From: Scylla paramamosain | Lineage: Eukaryota > Arthropoda > Malacostraca > Decapoda > Portunidae | NCBI RefSeq assembly: GCF_035594125.1 | Contig: NC_087192.1 | Location: 13,644,990-13,708,989 of the forward strand | Length of the DNA: 64,000 nucleotides | Direction: 5' to 3' | Shown here: positions 1-25,200 of the stretch, in pieces | Position numbering within the stretch: the first letter of the stretch is position 1 | Layout of the letters: each line of letters begins with the position of its first letter | Made by a program: the position numbers and the translations under genes | The notes under the pieces: generated by a model | Told to the model about the DNA's origin: nothing | Database searches by the model: none | Seen by the model: the letters and a program-made list of their open reading frames with translations, nothing else

Positions 1-2660
<2,660 letters not shown>

Positions 2661-3895
2661 AAAAAGCTACTTTGCCAAAAGTACCAAGAAGGTAAAATGC
2701 ATGAAAAACACCCTTTATAGGAAAAACAGAATAATATCACACAAAAGAAATTTGAGAGTTTTTGAACTTGTTAGGAAGAAAAACGCCATAATATAAGGAA
2801 AGTGTTCTATATGAAGAAAGAAAAGTCATTATGAGAAACAGTAAATTTGAGCTTCTTAGGTAGCAAAATGTGAAAACGCAAGAATAGCACTCTGTATGGA
2901 TAAACATAACAACATTACCAAAAACGTGTATTTTGAGTGTTTTTCTCATATTGTTAGGAGCCAAAACGCCAAAATGTATGGAAGCCAACTAACTAACAAA
3001 CGAAACTAAATTTAATGAAACGTGTCTTTTGAATGTTTATGAATCTGCTATGTACCAGAATGCTAAAAAAAGCATGGAAAGATCACCATATGGGAAAAAA
3101 AAACATTATCAAAAACATGTCTTCAATCTTTTTGAGCTTCTTACGTACCAAAACGCTAATACGTTTGCAAAACACTTTTTATGGAGAAACATAATAAAAT
3201 TGCCAAAAACAAGTATTTTATGTGTTTATGAGCTTGTTACATAAAAAACGCAAAAATGCATGCTAAGTAACCTTTATGAGGAAGTGAAACGATTTTTCCA
3301 GAAACGTGTCTTTGGAGTGTTTAAACACTAAATCGATATAAAGCTTGGAAATCACTTGATTTGAACAACAAAACAACACTAAGGAAAACGTGTCTTTTAA
3401 GTGTTTTTGAGCTTATTACATACCAAAAACCTAAGCCGCATGCAAAAAAAAAAAAAAAATCGTCATCGAGAAACATAATAATATTACCAAAAACTTGTAA
3501 TTGGAGTGTATTTCTCATTGTTAAGTACACATGCAAAGCATGCGAAAGGAGACTAGTTTTCTAGAAAGGTGTCTTTTGAGTGTTTATCAGTGTTCTAGCT
3601 CCAAAACGATGAAAAGCATGGAAATCACACTGCAATGGAAAACAAAACATCAACAAAAATGTCTCTTTTCAGTATTTTTGAGCAACTTAAGTACCAGAAC
3701 GCTAAAACGCATGCAAAACACCCTTGATGGAGAAACAGAATAACATTACCAAAAAACAATTTTTTTTTGTTTTTGAGGCTGTTACGTGAAAAACGTCAAA
3801 ATACATTCCAAGTACCCTATTTGGTTAAATGGAAAAAAAAAATATTACGAGAAACGTTTTTTTTTTTACTTCTTAGGTAACAAACCGCTAAAAGG
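2661..3895 (-). repeat. Diverged satellite monomers, inverted block
   Basis: The same 93-bp monomer is present in reverse complement: repeated ccaaaacgctaaaacgc, tgcaaaacaccc, tatggagaaacagaata and acattaccaaaaac. Polarity returns to plus at about 3895, just after caaaccgctaaaaggcatcc. Monomers are diverged, as in 1-2660, and do not form the 1.1-kb unit. Nothing else is visible. Confidence 0.85.
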
Positions 3896-12672
<8,777 letters not shown>

Positions 12673-13150
12673 AGACATGCAAGGCCTCGCATATGAGGAA
12701 ATAAGAGACCTTACCAGAAAACTGTCTTTTGAGTGTTTTCCAGCATGTTAGGCACCAAAACGATAAATAATAAGGAACTCTCTCTATGTGGGAATCCAAA
12801 AGAAAATTACTGAAAACTTGTCTTCCCAGTGTTTTACGTAGAAAAACGCTAAAACTGATGCAAACCAACCAATATCAAGAAGCAGAAAAACTTTACCAAA
12901 AATATATATTTTGAGTGTTTTTGAGCTTGTTACATACAAAAAAAAACACAAAATTGATACAAAACACTCTATATTGGGAAACAAAGGGACATTGCGAGAA
13001 AAGTGTATAATGAATGTTTTATAGTTCAAAAAAACCACAAGCCAAAAAATGCAAAAACTCGTGTATATGGAAAAGCTTCCTAGATACTAAAATGCTGAAA
13101 CTTATGATTAACACTCCTAACTGAGAAACAGAACCTTACTAAATGCGTGT
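12673..13150 (-). repeat. Inverted satellite block, about 0.48 kb (junction type A/B)
   Basis: The array switches to minus orientation at aaaagacatgcaaggcctc and returns to plus at aatgcgtgtcaaaaacac. Inside are reverse-complement monomers 7 to 3 of the higher-order unit. Both junction sequences recur, in the opposite direction, at about 45252/45735 and 59529/60008. The left junction also recurs at 21964. This block is therefore a repeated part of a larger repeat unit rather than a one-off inversion. Confidence 0.88.
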
Positions 13151-16100
13151 CAAAAACACTAAAAGGCAAGTTTTTCGTAAAAGTTGGTTTTATTCCCATG
13201 CAATGTAATTGCCCTGCTTTTTAGTGCTTTATTGCCTAACATGCTCAAAAACACTGAAAGACACTTTTCTGGTAATGTCATTTTTTTCCCACATAAAGTT
13301 AGTTTCGCATGAAATTTGGGGTTTTGGTAACTAAGAATGTAAAAAAACACTTAAAATACACGCATTTAGTAAGGTTGTTCTGTTTGTTGATTAAGAGTGT
13401 TATTCGTGAGTTTCAGCATTTTGGTATCTTAGAAACTTCTCCACACAGACGAGTTTTTGCGTTGTTTGCCTTGTGATTCTGGTGAAACTATTAAACACTC
13501 ATTATACACGTTTCTCGTTATGTCCATTTTTTTTTTCCTAATATACAGTGCTTTGCATCTATTTTTGCGTTTTTTTTTTATGTAACAAGCTCAAAAACAC
13601 ACAAAATATACTTTTCTGGTAATATTATTCTAGTTTTTCATATTCGTTGGTTTGCATCCGTTTTAGCGTTTTTCTACGTAAATCTTTTAAAAGACACGTT
13701 TTCAGTAATTTTGTTTTGGATTTCCATATAGAGTGACTTTAATATTATTTATCGTTTTGGTGCCTAACATGCGTAAAAACACTCAAAAGACAGGTTTCCT
13801 GTAAAGTCGTTAAATTTTCCCAAATAGGTGGCTTTGCATATAGTTTATGGTTTGGTACATAACTCCGGAAAATATGTAAAATTAACTTTTTCGATAATGT
13901 TCTTTTTTTCCACATAATTTCCTTGAATTTTGGCAGAATTTTCGCATCTTGATACCTATGGACATGAATAACAAAAAAAGGAAAATGCTATTTTTTTATT
14001 TATTTAATTTTTTTCTCTATAATGAGTGTTATTTGTTGGTTTTAACGTTTTGGTACTTAAGCAATTTAAAAACATTCATAATACACATTTCTCGTAATGT
14101 CCTTTCGTTTCCCAAATATAGGGATCTTTGCATGTATTTAAGCGTTTTTATAGGAAACATGATAAAAAACACTCAAAAACACTTGTTTTTTGGTAATGTA
14201 ATTCTGCTTCTCCATAAAGGAGTGTTCTGCATGCGTTTTTTAGCGATTTGTTATATAAGGAGCTAAAAAACACTTCAAGGCAAGTTCTTGGTAAAAGTTG
14301 GTTTTATTCTAATGTAATATGATTGCCCTGCTTTTTAGTGCTTTATTGCCTAACACGCTCAAAAACACTCAAAAGACACTTCTGGTAATGTCATTTTTTT
14401 TCCCACATAAAGCTTGTTTCGCATGCTATTTGAGGTTTTGCTAAGAATGTGAAAAAAAAACACTTAAAATACACGCATTTGGTAATGTTGTTCTGTTTCT
14501 CAATTAAGATTGTTATTCATAAGTTTCAGCATTTTGGTATCTAAGAAACTTCTTTATATACACGACTTTTTGCGTTTTTTGCCTTGTGGTTCTTGTGAAC
14601 CACAAGTTCTTTTCCCCGAAAATAATAAGACACTCATTATAGATGTTTCTCGTAATGTCCTTTTCTTTCCCAATAGGGAGTGCTTTGCATCCATTTTCAC
14701 GTTTTTTCTAGGTAACAAGCTCAAAAACACTCAAAATATACCTTTTTGGTAATGTTATTCTTTTTCTTTATAATGATTGGTTTCCGTCCGATATAGCGTT
14801 TTTCTACGTAAAACACCGAAAAAACACGTTTTCAGTAATTTTGTTTTCTATTCCCAAAGAATATTGCCAGAATTTTGGCATCTTAGTACCTATGAAGATG
14901 AATAACAAAAAAAAAAATTTATTCTATTTTTTTTTTCTTTATAAAAAGTTTTATTTGTGGGTTTTACCTTTTTTGGTACTTAAGGAACTTAAAAACACTC
15001 ATAATACACGTTTCTCGTAATGTCCTTTCGATTGTCAAACATAAGGTTCTTTGCATGAATTTAAGCGTTTTTATAAATAACATGATCAAAAACACTCAAA
15101 ATACATGTTTTTGGTAATGTTACTCTGTTTCTCCATAAAAGGGTGTTTTTGCATGCGTTTTAGCGTTTTGGTATGTAAGGAGTTAAAAACAAACGCTTAA
15201 AGGCAAGTTCTTCGTAAAAGTTGGTTTTATTCCCATGTGATGTGATTGTTCTGCTTTTAGTGCTTTTCTGCATATCACGCTCAAAAACACTCAAAAGACA
15301 CTTTTCTGGTAATGTTTTTTTCTTTTTTTTCCCACAGAAAGCTAGTTTCGCATGTAATTTGGGATTTTCGTAACTAAGAATGTGAAAAACACTCAAAATA
15401 CACACATTTGGTAAGGTAGTTCTGTTTCTTAATTAAAAGTGTTATTTATGCATTTCAGCATTTTGGTATATAAGAAACTTCTCTATATACACGAGTTTTT
15501 GCGTTTTTTGCCTTGTGGTTCGTGTGAAACTATAAAACACTCATTATACACGTTTCCCGTAATGTTCTTTTGTTTCCCAATATAGAGTGCTTTCCATCCA
15601 TTTTCGCATTTTTTCTAGGTAAAAAGCTGAAAAACACTCAAAATATATCTTTTGGTAATTTCTTCATATTGGTTGGTTTGCATCCGTTTTAGCGTTTTTC
15701 TTCGTAAATGACTGAAAAGACACGTTTTTAGTAATATTGTTGAAAATGCTGAAAAAACACTCGAAAGACAGATTTCTGGTAAAGTCTTGTTATTTCCCCA
15801 TCTAGATGGCTTTGCATGCACTTCTGGGTTTGGTACATAATTCCGGAAAAAAGCTATTTTTTTTATATGTCCTTTCGTTTCACAGACATAGAGTTCTTTG
15901 CATGTATTTAAACGTTTTTATAGGTAACATGATCAAAAACATTCAAAATACTTGTTTTTGATAATGTTATTCTGTTTCTCCATAAAGGGTGTTTTGCATG
16001 CGTTTTAGCGTTTTGATATGTAAGGAGTTAAACACACTTAAAGGCAATTTCTTCTTAAAAGTTAGTTTTATTCCTATATAATGTGATTATTCTGTTTTTT

Positions 16101-19100
16101 GTGCTTTGTTGCGTATCACGCTCAAAAACACTCAAAAGACACTTTTCTGATAATGTCATTTTTTTCCAACATAAAGCTAGTTTCGAATGTAATTTGGGAT
16201 TTTCGTAACTAAGAATGTGAAAAACACTCAAAATACACACATTTGGTAAGGTAGTTCTGTTTCTCAATTAAAAGTGTTATTCATAAGTTTTAGCATTTTG
16301 GTATGTAAGAAACTTTTTTAAGTTTTTTAAGTTGAAGTAAGAAAGCGTTTTTTGTCTTGTGGTTCTTGTGAAACTATAAATTAATCATTATACACGTTTC
16401 TCTAAATGTCCTTTTGCTTCCCAATATAGAGTGCTTTTACATCCATTTTCGCGTTTTTCGTAGGTAAAAATCTCAAAAACACTTTTTGATAATGTTATTC
16501 TATTTCTTAATATTTGTTGCTTTGCATCCCTTTTAGCGTTTTTTCTACGTGAAACACTGAAAAGACACGTTTTCAGTAATTTTGTTTTGGATTCACATAT
16601 TGACTGACTTCCATATTATTTATCGGTTTGGTGCCTAACATGCTGAAAAACACTGAAAAGACAGGTTTCTGGTAAACTCGTTTAATTTCCTCATATAGGT
16701 GGCTATGCATGTACTTTAGGGTTTGGTAAATAACAATCCGAAAAAAAGCTATAATTAACTTTTTTGATAATGTTCTTTTTTCCTCATAAATTCCCTGAAT
16801 TTTGGCAGAATTTTTGCATCTCGGTACTTATGAAAATCAATACAAAAAAATGCAATTTTAAATTTTTTTTTTTTTTTTTTTCTCTTGAAAGAGTGTTATT
16901 TGTGGGTTTTAACGTTTTGGTACTTAAGAAACTTAAAAACAGTCATAATACACGTTTCTCGTAATGTCCTTTCGTTTCCGAAAGATAGGTTTCTTTGCAT
17001 GTATTTAAGCGTTTTTATAGGTAACATGATCAAAAACACTTAAAACATGCTTTTTGTAATGTTTTTCTGCTTCTCCATAAAGGAGTGTTTTGCATGCGTT
17101 TTAGCGTTTTGGTATGTAAGGAGCTCAAAACACATAATGGCAAGTTCTTGGTCAAAGTTGGTTTTATTCCCATGTAATGTGATTGCCCTGCTTTTTAGTG
17201 CTTTATTGCCTAACACGCTCAAAAACACTCAAAAGACACTTCTGGTAATGTCATTTTTTCCCACATAAAGCTAGTTTCGCATGCTATTTGGAATTTTGCT
17301 AAGAATGTGAAAAACACTGAAAATACACGCTTTAGGTAAGGTTTTTCTTTGTGGTTCTTGTGAACCACAAGTTCTTTTGCTCGAAAATAATAAGGCACTC
17401 ATTATACACGTTTCTCAAAATGTCCATTTTCACCATTTTCATCCATTTTCATTTGTAGGAAACAAGCTCAAAAACACTTAAAATATACCTTTTTGGTAAT
17501 GTTATTCTATTTTTTTTTTCATATCGGTTGGTTTGCATCCGATTTAGCGTTTTTCTACGTAAAACACCGAAAAGACACGTTTTCAGTAATTTTGTTTTAG
17601 ATTCTCATATAGAGTGATTTCCATGTTATTTATCGTTTTGGTGCCTAACATGCTGAAAAACATTCATAAGAAAGTTTTCTGGCAAAGACGTTTGATTTCC
17701 CCATATAGGTGGTTTTGCATGCACTATAGGGTTTGCTACATAACAGTAGAAGAAAAAAAAGCTAAAATTATCTTTTTTGATAATGATAATTTGATAATTC
17801 TACAAAATTTCATGAATTTTGCCCGAATTTTTGCATCTCGGTACCTGTGAAGATGAATAAGAAAGAAAAAAAAATATCGTGTTTTTTTATTTATTTATTT
17901 TTTGTCAATAGAGAGTTATTTGTGGCTTTTAGCTTTTTGGTTCTTAATGAATTTAAAAACACTCATAATACACTTTTCTCGTAATGACCTTTCGTTTTCC
18001 ACAAATAGGGTTCTTAGCATGTATTTAAGCGATTTATTGGTAAAATGATAAAAAAAAAAACTCAAAAAACATGTTTTTGGTAATGTTATTCTGTTTTTCC
18101 ATAAAGTGTGTTTTGCATGCGTTTTAGTGTTTTGGTATATAAGGAGCTCAAAAACACTTAAAGGCAAGTTCTTGGTAAACATTGGTTTTTGTTCCCATGT
18201 AATGTGATTGCCTTGCTTTTTAGTGCTTTGTTGCCTCTCACCCTCAAAAACACTCAATAGAAACTTTTCTGAAAATGCCATTTTTTTTTTTTTTTTTACC
18301 ACATAAAGCTGGTTTAGCAATGAATTTGGGTTTTGGGTAACTAAGAATGTGAAAAGCACTCAAAATACACGCATTTAGTAAGGTTGTTCTGTTTCTCAAT
18401 TAAGAGTGTTATTCATGAGTTTCAGCATTTTGTTATCTAGGAAACTACTCCATATACACGAGTTTTTGAGTTTTTTGCCTTGTTATTTTGAACTATAAAA
18501 CACTCATTATACACTTTTCTCGCAATGTCTCTTTCTTTCTGAATATAGAGTGCTTTGCATCAATTTTCGCGTTTTTTTTTTTTTTGTAGGTAACAAGCTC
18601 AAAAACACTCAAAATGTACGTTTTTGGTAATATTTTTCTATTTCTTGATATTGGTTGGTTTGCATCTGTTTTAGCGTTTTTCTACGTAAAATACTGAGAA
18701 GACACGTTTTAAGTAATTTTGTTTTGGATTCACATATTGAGTGAGTTCATTATTATTTATCATTTTGGAGCCTAACATGCTGAAAAACACTCAAAAGACA
18801 ATTTTCTGGTAAAGTCATTCAATTTCGTAATATAGGAGGCTTTGCATGCTCTTTAGGGTTTGGTACATAACAGTCCGAAAAAAAAGCTAAAATCAACTTT
18901 TTTTGATAATATTCTTTTATCATATAATTGCCCTGAATTTTCCCAGAATTTTGTCATCTCGGTACCTATGAAGATGAATGACAAAAAAAATATTATATTT
19001 TTTATATTTTTATTTTTTTATTTTATTTTTTCTAAATAAAGAATGTTATTTGTGGGTTTTAGCTTTTTGGTACTTAAGAAACTTAAAAACACTCATAATA

Positions 19101-21963
19101 CACGTTTCTCGTAATGTCCTTTCGTTTCCCAAACATAATGTTCTTTTTATGTATTTAAGCGTTTTTATAGATAACATGATCAAAAACACTCAAATTACAT
19201 GTTTTTTGTAATGTTTCTCCATAAAGTGTGTTTTACAGGCGTTTTAGTATTTTGGTATATAAGGAGCTGAAAAACAATTAAAGGCAAGTTCTTGGTAAAA
19301 ATTGGTTTTATTTGAATTTAATGTGAATCCCCTGATTTTTAGTGCTTTATATCCTATCACGCTCAAAAACACTCAAAAGACACTTTTCTGGTAATGTCAT
19401 TTTTTCCCACATAAATCTGGTTTCGCATGCAATTTGGGGTTTTGGTAACTAAGAATGTGAAAAGCTCTCAAAATACACGCATTTAGTAAGGTTGTTCTGT
19501 TTCTCAATTAAGAGTGTTATTCATGAGTTTCAGCATTTTGGTATCTAAGAAACTTATCCATATATACAAGGTTTTGGTAATGTTATTCTGTTTCTCCATA
19601 AAGTGTGTTTTGCATGCATTTTAGCAGTTTTGTATATAAGGAGCTCAAAAACACTTAGAGACAAGTTATTGGTAAAAAATGGTTTTATTCCAATATAATG
19701 TGATTGCCCTGATTTTGAGTGCTTTATTACCAATCACGCTGAAAAACACTCAAAAGACGCTTTTCTAGTAAAAAAAATTTTTTTCCACAAAGCTATTTTC
19801 GCATGTAATTTCGGGTTTTTGGTAACTAAGAATGTGAAAAGCACTAAAAATACACGCATTTAGTAAGTTTGTTCTGTTTCTCAATTAAGAGTATTATTCA
19901 TGGGTTTCAGCATTTTGGTGTGTAGGAAATCTCTCCATATACACGAGTTTTTGCGTTGTTTGCTTTGTGGTTCTTTTGAACTATAAAACACTCATTATAC
20001 ACTTTTCTTGCAAAGTCTTTTTTTTTCCCAATATAGAGTGCTTTGCATCAATTTTCGCGTTTTTGTAGGTAGAGCTCAAAAACACTCAAAATATACCTTT
20101 TTGGTAACGTTTTTCTATTTCTTGATATTGGTTGGTTTGCATCCGTTTTAACGTTTTTCTACGTAAAACAATAAGAAGACACGTTTTCAGTAACTTTGTT
20201 TTGGATTCCCATATAGAGTAAGTTCCTTATTATTTATCGTTTTGGTGCCTAACATGCTAAAAAAAAACACACAAAACACAGAGTTCTGGTAAGGTCGTTT
20301 AATTTCCTCACATTGGAGGCTTTGCATGCACTTTAGGGTTTCATAAATAAAAGTCCAAAAAAAAAGCTGAAATTAACTTTTTTGATAATATTCATTTATC
20401 ACATAATTGCCCTGAATTTTCCCAGAATTTTGGCATCTCGGTACCTATGAAGATGAATAACAAAAAAAAATCCTATTTATTTTATTTTTTTATTTTTTAT
20501 TTTCTAAATAAAGAGTGTTATTAGTGGGTTTTAGATTTTTGGTACTTAAGGAACTTATAAAAACACGTTATAATACATGTTTCTCGTAATATCCTTTTAT
20601 TTCCCAAACATAATGTTCTTTGCATGTACTTAAGCGTTTTTATAGATAACATGATCAAAAACACTCAAAATACATGTTTTTGGTAATGTTATTCTGTTTC
20701 TCCATAAAGTTTGTTTTGCATGCGTTTTAGCAGTTTTGTATATAAGGGGTTAAAAAACAATTAAAGGCAAATTCTTCGTAAAAGTTGGTTTTATTCCCAT
20801 GTAATGTAATTGTTCTGCTTTTTAGTGCTTTGTTGCATATCACGCTCAAAAACACTCAAAAAACACTTTTCTGGTAATGTCATTTTTTTTCCCACATAAA
20901 GCTAATTTCGCATGTAATTTAGCATTTTCGTAACAAAGAATGTGAAAAACACTCAAAATACACAATTTGGTAAGGTAGTTCTGTTTATCGATTAAAAGTG
21001 TTATTCGTGCATTTCATCATTTTGGTATGTAAAAATTTCTCTATATAGACGAATTTTTGCGTTTATTGCCTTGTGGTTCTTTTAAAACTATAAAACACTC
21101 ATTATACACCTTTCTCGTAATGTCCTTTTGTTTCCTAATATAGAGTGCTTTACATCCATTTTTGCATTTTTTGTAAGTAACAAGCTCAAAAACACTCAAA
21201 ATATATATATCTTTTTGGTAATGTTATTCTATTTCTTCATATAGGATGGATTGCATCCGATTTAGCGTTTTTCTACGTAAAACACTGAAAAGACACGTTT
21301 TCAGTAATTTTGTTTTGGATTCGCATATTGACTGATTTTCATATTATTTATCGTATTGGTGCCTAACATGCTGAAAAACACTGAAAAGACAGGTTTCTGG
21401 TAAAGTCGTTTAACTTCCTTATATAGGTGGCTTTGCATGCATTTTAGGTTTTGGTACATAACAATCAGAAAAAAAAGCTATAATTAACTTTCATGATATT
21501 GTTCTTTTTTCCACATAAATTCCCAGAATTTTGGCAGAATTTTAGCAATTCGTTACCTATGAAGATAAAAAAAAAATCCGATTTTTTTTTATTTATTATT
21601 TTTTTTTCTAAAAAGTGTTATTTGAGGGTTTTAGCTTTTTGGTACTAAAGGAACTTAAAAAAACACTCATAATACACGTTTATCGTAATGTCCTTTTGTT
21701 TCCCAAACATAAGGTTCTTTGCATGTATTTAAGCGTTTTTATAGATAACATGATCAAAAACACTCAAAATACATATATTTGGTAATGTTATTCTGTTTCT
21801 CCATAGAATGTATTTTGCATGCGTTTTAGCGGTTTCGTAGGTAAGGACTTCAAAAACACTTAAAGGCAAGTTCTTGGTAAAATTTGGTTTTATTCCCATG
21901 TAATGTGATTGCCCTGGCTTTTGTGCTTTATTGCGTAACACGCTCAAAAACACTGAAAAGACA
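13151..21963 (+). repeat. Higher-order satellite array, 1.1-kb unit
   Basis: Continuation of the ordered array, with the anchor ggcaagttctt near 13163, 14278, 15200, 16041, 17139, 18162, 19282, 19659, 20764 and 21864. Shorter intervals correspond to visible deletions: monomers 6-7 lost near 14855, 8-9 near 15855, part of 3 near 17335, and most of a unit near 19570 (spacing 377 bp). A/T runs at the monomer 8/9 border vary in length from copy to copy. No gene is seen. Confidence 0.93.
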
Positions 21964-22260
21964 TGCAAAGCCTCCCATATGAGGAAATTAAAGACCTTAC
22001 CAGAAATCTGTCTTTTGAATCTTTTCATCATGTTAGGCACCAAAACGATAAATAATAAGGAACTCACTCTATGTAGAAATCCAAAACAAAATTACTGAAA
22101 ACGTGTCTTCTCAGTGTTTTACGTAGAAAAAAGCTAAAACTGATACAAACCAACCAAAATCAAGAAGCAGAAAAACATTACCAAAAAAGTATATTTTGAG
22201 TGTTTTTGAGCTTGTTACCTACAAAAAAAACGCGAAAATGGATACAAAGCACTGTATATA
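21964..22260 (-). repeat. Short inverted satellite block sharing junction A
   Basis: The left junction aaaagacatgcaaagcctcc is the same breakpoint as at 12672, and the preceding 1.2 kb shares rare variants with 11.4-12.67 kb. The right end differs: after cactgtatata there is a short filler (caatatacttcactc) before plus-strand monomers resume at gtgtgaaaagcactc. The block is a truncated relative of the 12.67-13.15 kb block. Confidence 0.85.
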
Positions 22261-25200
22261 CTAAGCAATATACTTCACTCGTGTGAAAAGCACTCAAAAT
22301 ACACTCATTTAGTAAGATTGTTCTGTTTCTCAATTAAGAGTGTTGTTCCAGTTTCAGCATTTTGGAATGTAAGAAACTTCTCAATATACACGAATTTTTG
22401 CGTTTTTTGCCTTGTAGTTCTTGTGAAACTATAAAACACTCATTATACACGTTTTTCGTAATGTCCTTTTGCTTCCCAGTATAGAGTGCTTTCCATCCAT
22501 TTTCGCGTTTTTTTTTGTAGGTAACAATTTCAAAAGCACTTAAAATATACCTTTTTGGTAATGTTATTTTATTTCTTCATATTGGTTGGTTTACATCCGT
22601 TTTAGCGTTTTTCTACGTAAAAACACCGAAAAGACACGTTTTTTGTAATTTTGTTTTGGATTCCCATATAGATTGACTTCCATGTTATTTATCGTGTTGG
22701 TTCCTAACATGCTGAAAAATACTCATATGACCGTTTTCTGGCAAAGACGTTTAATTTCCCCATATAGGTGGCTTTGCATGCAATTTAGGGGTTTGATACA
22801 TAACAGTTCGAAAAAACAAGCTAAATTTAACTTTTTTGATAATGTTCTTATTTCACATAATTTCCTAAAATTTGCCCGAATTTTGGCATTTCGGTACCTG
22901 TGAAGATAAATAAGAAAGAAAAAACGATACTGTATTTTTTTTTTATTTATTTATTGTTTCTCAATAAAGAGTGTTATTTGTGGCTTTTAGCTTTTTGGTA
23001 ATTAATGAAATTAAAAACACTTATAGTACTCGTTTCTCGTAATCTCCTTTCGTTTCCCAGAAATAGTGTTCTTTGCATTTATTTAAGAGTTTTTATTGGT
23101 AACATGATCAAAAACACTCAAAATACATGCTTTTAGTAATGTTATACTGTTTCACCATAAAGAGTGTTTTGCATGCGTTTTAGTGTTTTGGTATATAAGG
23201 AGCTGAAAAACACATAAATGCAAGTTCTTGGTAAAAATTCGTTTTCCTCCAATGTAATGTGATTGCCCTCCTTTTTAATGCTTTATTTTCTATCACGCTC
23301 AAAAACACTCAAAAGACAGTTTTCTGGTAAAGTCTTTTTTTTTCCCCACAAATCTATTTTCGCATGCAATTTGGGGTTTTGCTAACTAAGAATGTGAAAA
23401 GCACTCAAAATACACGCATTTATTAAGGCTGTTCTGTTTCTTAATTAGGAGTGTTATACATGAGTTTTAGCATTTTTGTATCTAGGAAACCTCTTCATAT
23501 ACACGATATTTTGCGTTTTTTGCCTTGTGGTTCTTTTGAACTATAAAACACTCATTATACACTTTTCTTGCAATGTCCTTTTGTTTCCCGATATAGAGTG
23601 CCTTGCATCAATTTTCGCGTTTTTTGTAGGTAACATGCTCAAAAACACTTAAAATATACCTTTTTAGTAACGTTTTTCTATTTCTTGATATTGGTTGCTT
23701 TGCAGCCGTTTTAGCGTTTTTCTAAGTAAAACACTGAGAAGACACGTTTTCAGTAGCTTTTTTTTGGATTCCCATATAGAGTGAGTTCCTTATTATTTAT
23801 CGTTTTAGTGCCTAACATGCTAAAAAAAACACTCAAAACACATATTTCTGGTAAGGTCGTTTAATTTCCTCATATAGGAGTCTTTCCATGCACTTTAAGG
23901 TTTGGTACATAACAGTCCGAAAAAAACAATCGGAAATTAACTTTTTTGATAATATTCTTTTATCATGTGATTGCTCTGAATTTTCCCAGAATTTTGGCAT
24001 CTCGGTACTTATGAATATGAATAACAAAAAAAAAAAAAATTCCTTTTTTTTTTATTTTTATTTTTTATTTTCTAAATAAGGAGTGTTATTTGTGGGTTTT
24101 AGCTTTTTGGTACTTAAGGAACTTAAAAAAAACACTCATAATACATGTTTCTCGTAATGTCCTTTTGATTCCCAAACATAATGTTCTTTGCATGTAATTA
24201 AGCGTTTTTATAGATAACATGATCAAAAACACTCAAAAAACTTGTTTTTGGTAATGTTATTCTGTTTCTCCATAATGTTTGTTTTGTATGCGTTTTAGCG
24301 GTTTAGTATATGAGGACCTCAAAAACACTTAAATTCAAGTTTTTGGTATAAATTGGTGTTATTCCAATGTAATATGATTGCCCTGCTTTTTAGTGCTTTA
24401 TTGCCTATCACGCTCAAAAACACTTAAAAGACACTTTTCTGGTAATGTTATTTTTTTCTCACATAAAGGTGGTCTCGCATGCAATTTGGGGTTTTGGTAA
24501 CAAAGAATGTGAAAAGCACTCAAAATACACGCATTTAGTAAGGTTGTTCTGTTTCTCAATTAAGAGTGTTATTCACAAGTTTCAGCATTTTGGTATCTAG
24601 GAACCTTCTCCATATACACGAGTTTTTGTGTTTTTTGCCTTTTGGTTCTTTTGAACTATTAAAAACTCATTATAAACTTCTCTTGCAAAGTCCTTTTGTT
24701 TTCTAATATAGAGTGCTTTGCATCAATTTTCGCGTTTTTTGTAGGTAACAAGCTCAAAAACACTCAAAATATACCTTTTTGGTAATGTTTTTTTTCTATT
24801 TCTTGCACCTATGTACCTTTTTCTATTTCGTATCTTGTACCTTGTACCTTTTTCTATTTCGGTACCTATGAAGATGAATAAGAAAAAAAAAATATCTTGT
24901 TTTTTTTTTTACTTTTTTTTTTTTGTAAATAAAGAGCGTTATTTGTGGGTTTTAGCTTTTTGGTACTTAAGGAACTTAAAAACACTTATAATACACATTT
25001 CTCGTAATGTCCTTTCGTTTCTTAAACATAAGTTTTTTTTGCCTGTATTTAAGCGTTTTTATAGATAACATGATCAAAAACACTCAAAATATATGTTTTT
25101 GGTAATTTTATTCTTTCTCCATAAAAGGTGTTTTGCATGCGTTTTAGCGTTTTGGTATGTAATTAGCTCAAAAACACTTAAAGGCAAGTTCTTGGTAAAA

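Noticed and set aside
17916..18359. 147-codon minus-strand frame as a real gene
   Set aside because: It lies wholly in the satellite and shows the 31-residue periodic pattern present throughout; no start context or splice evidence. Kept only as a finding on periodic open frames.
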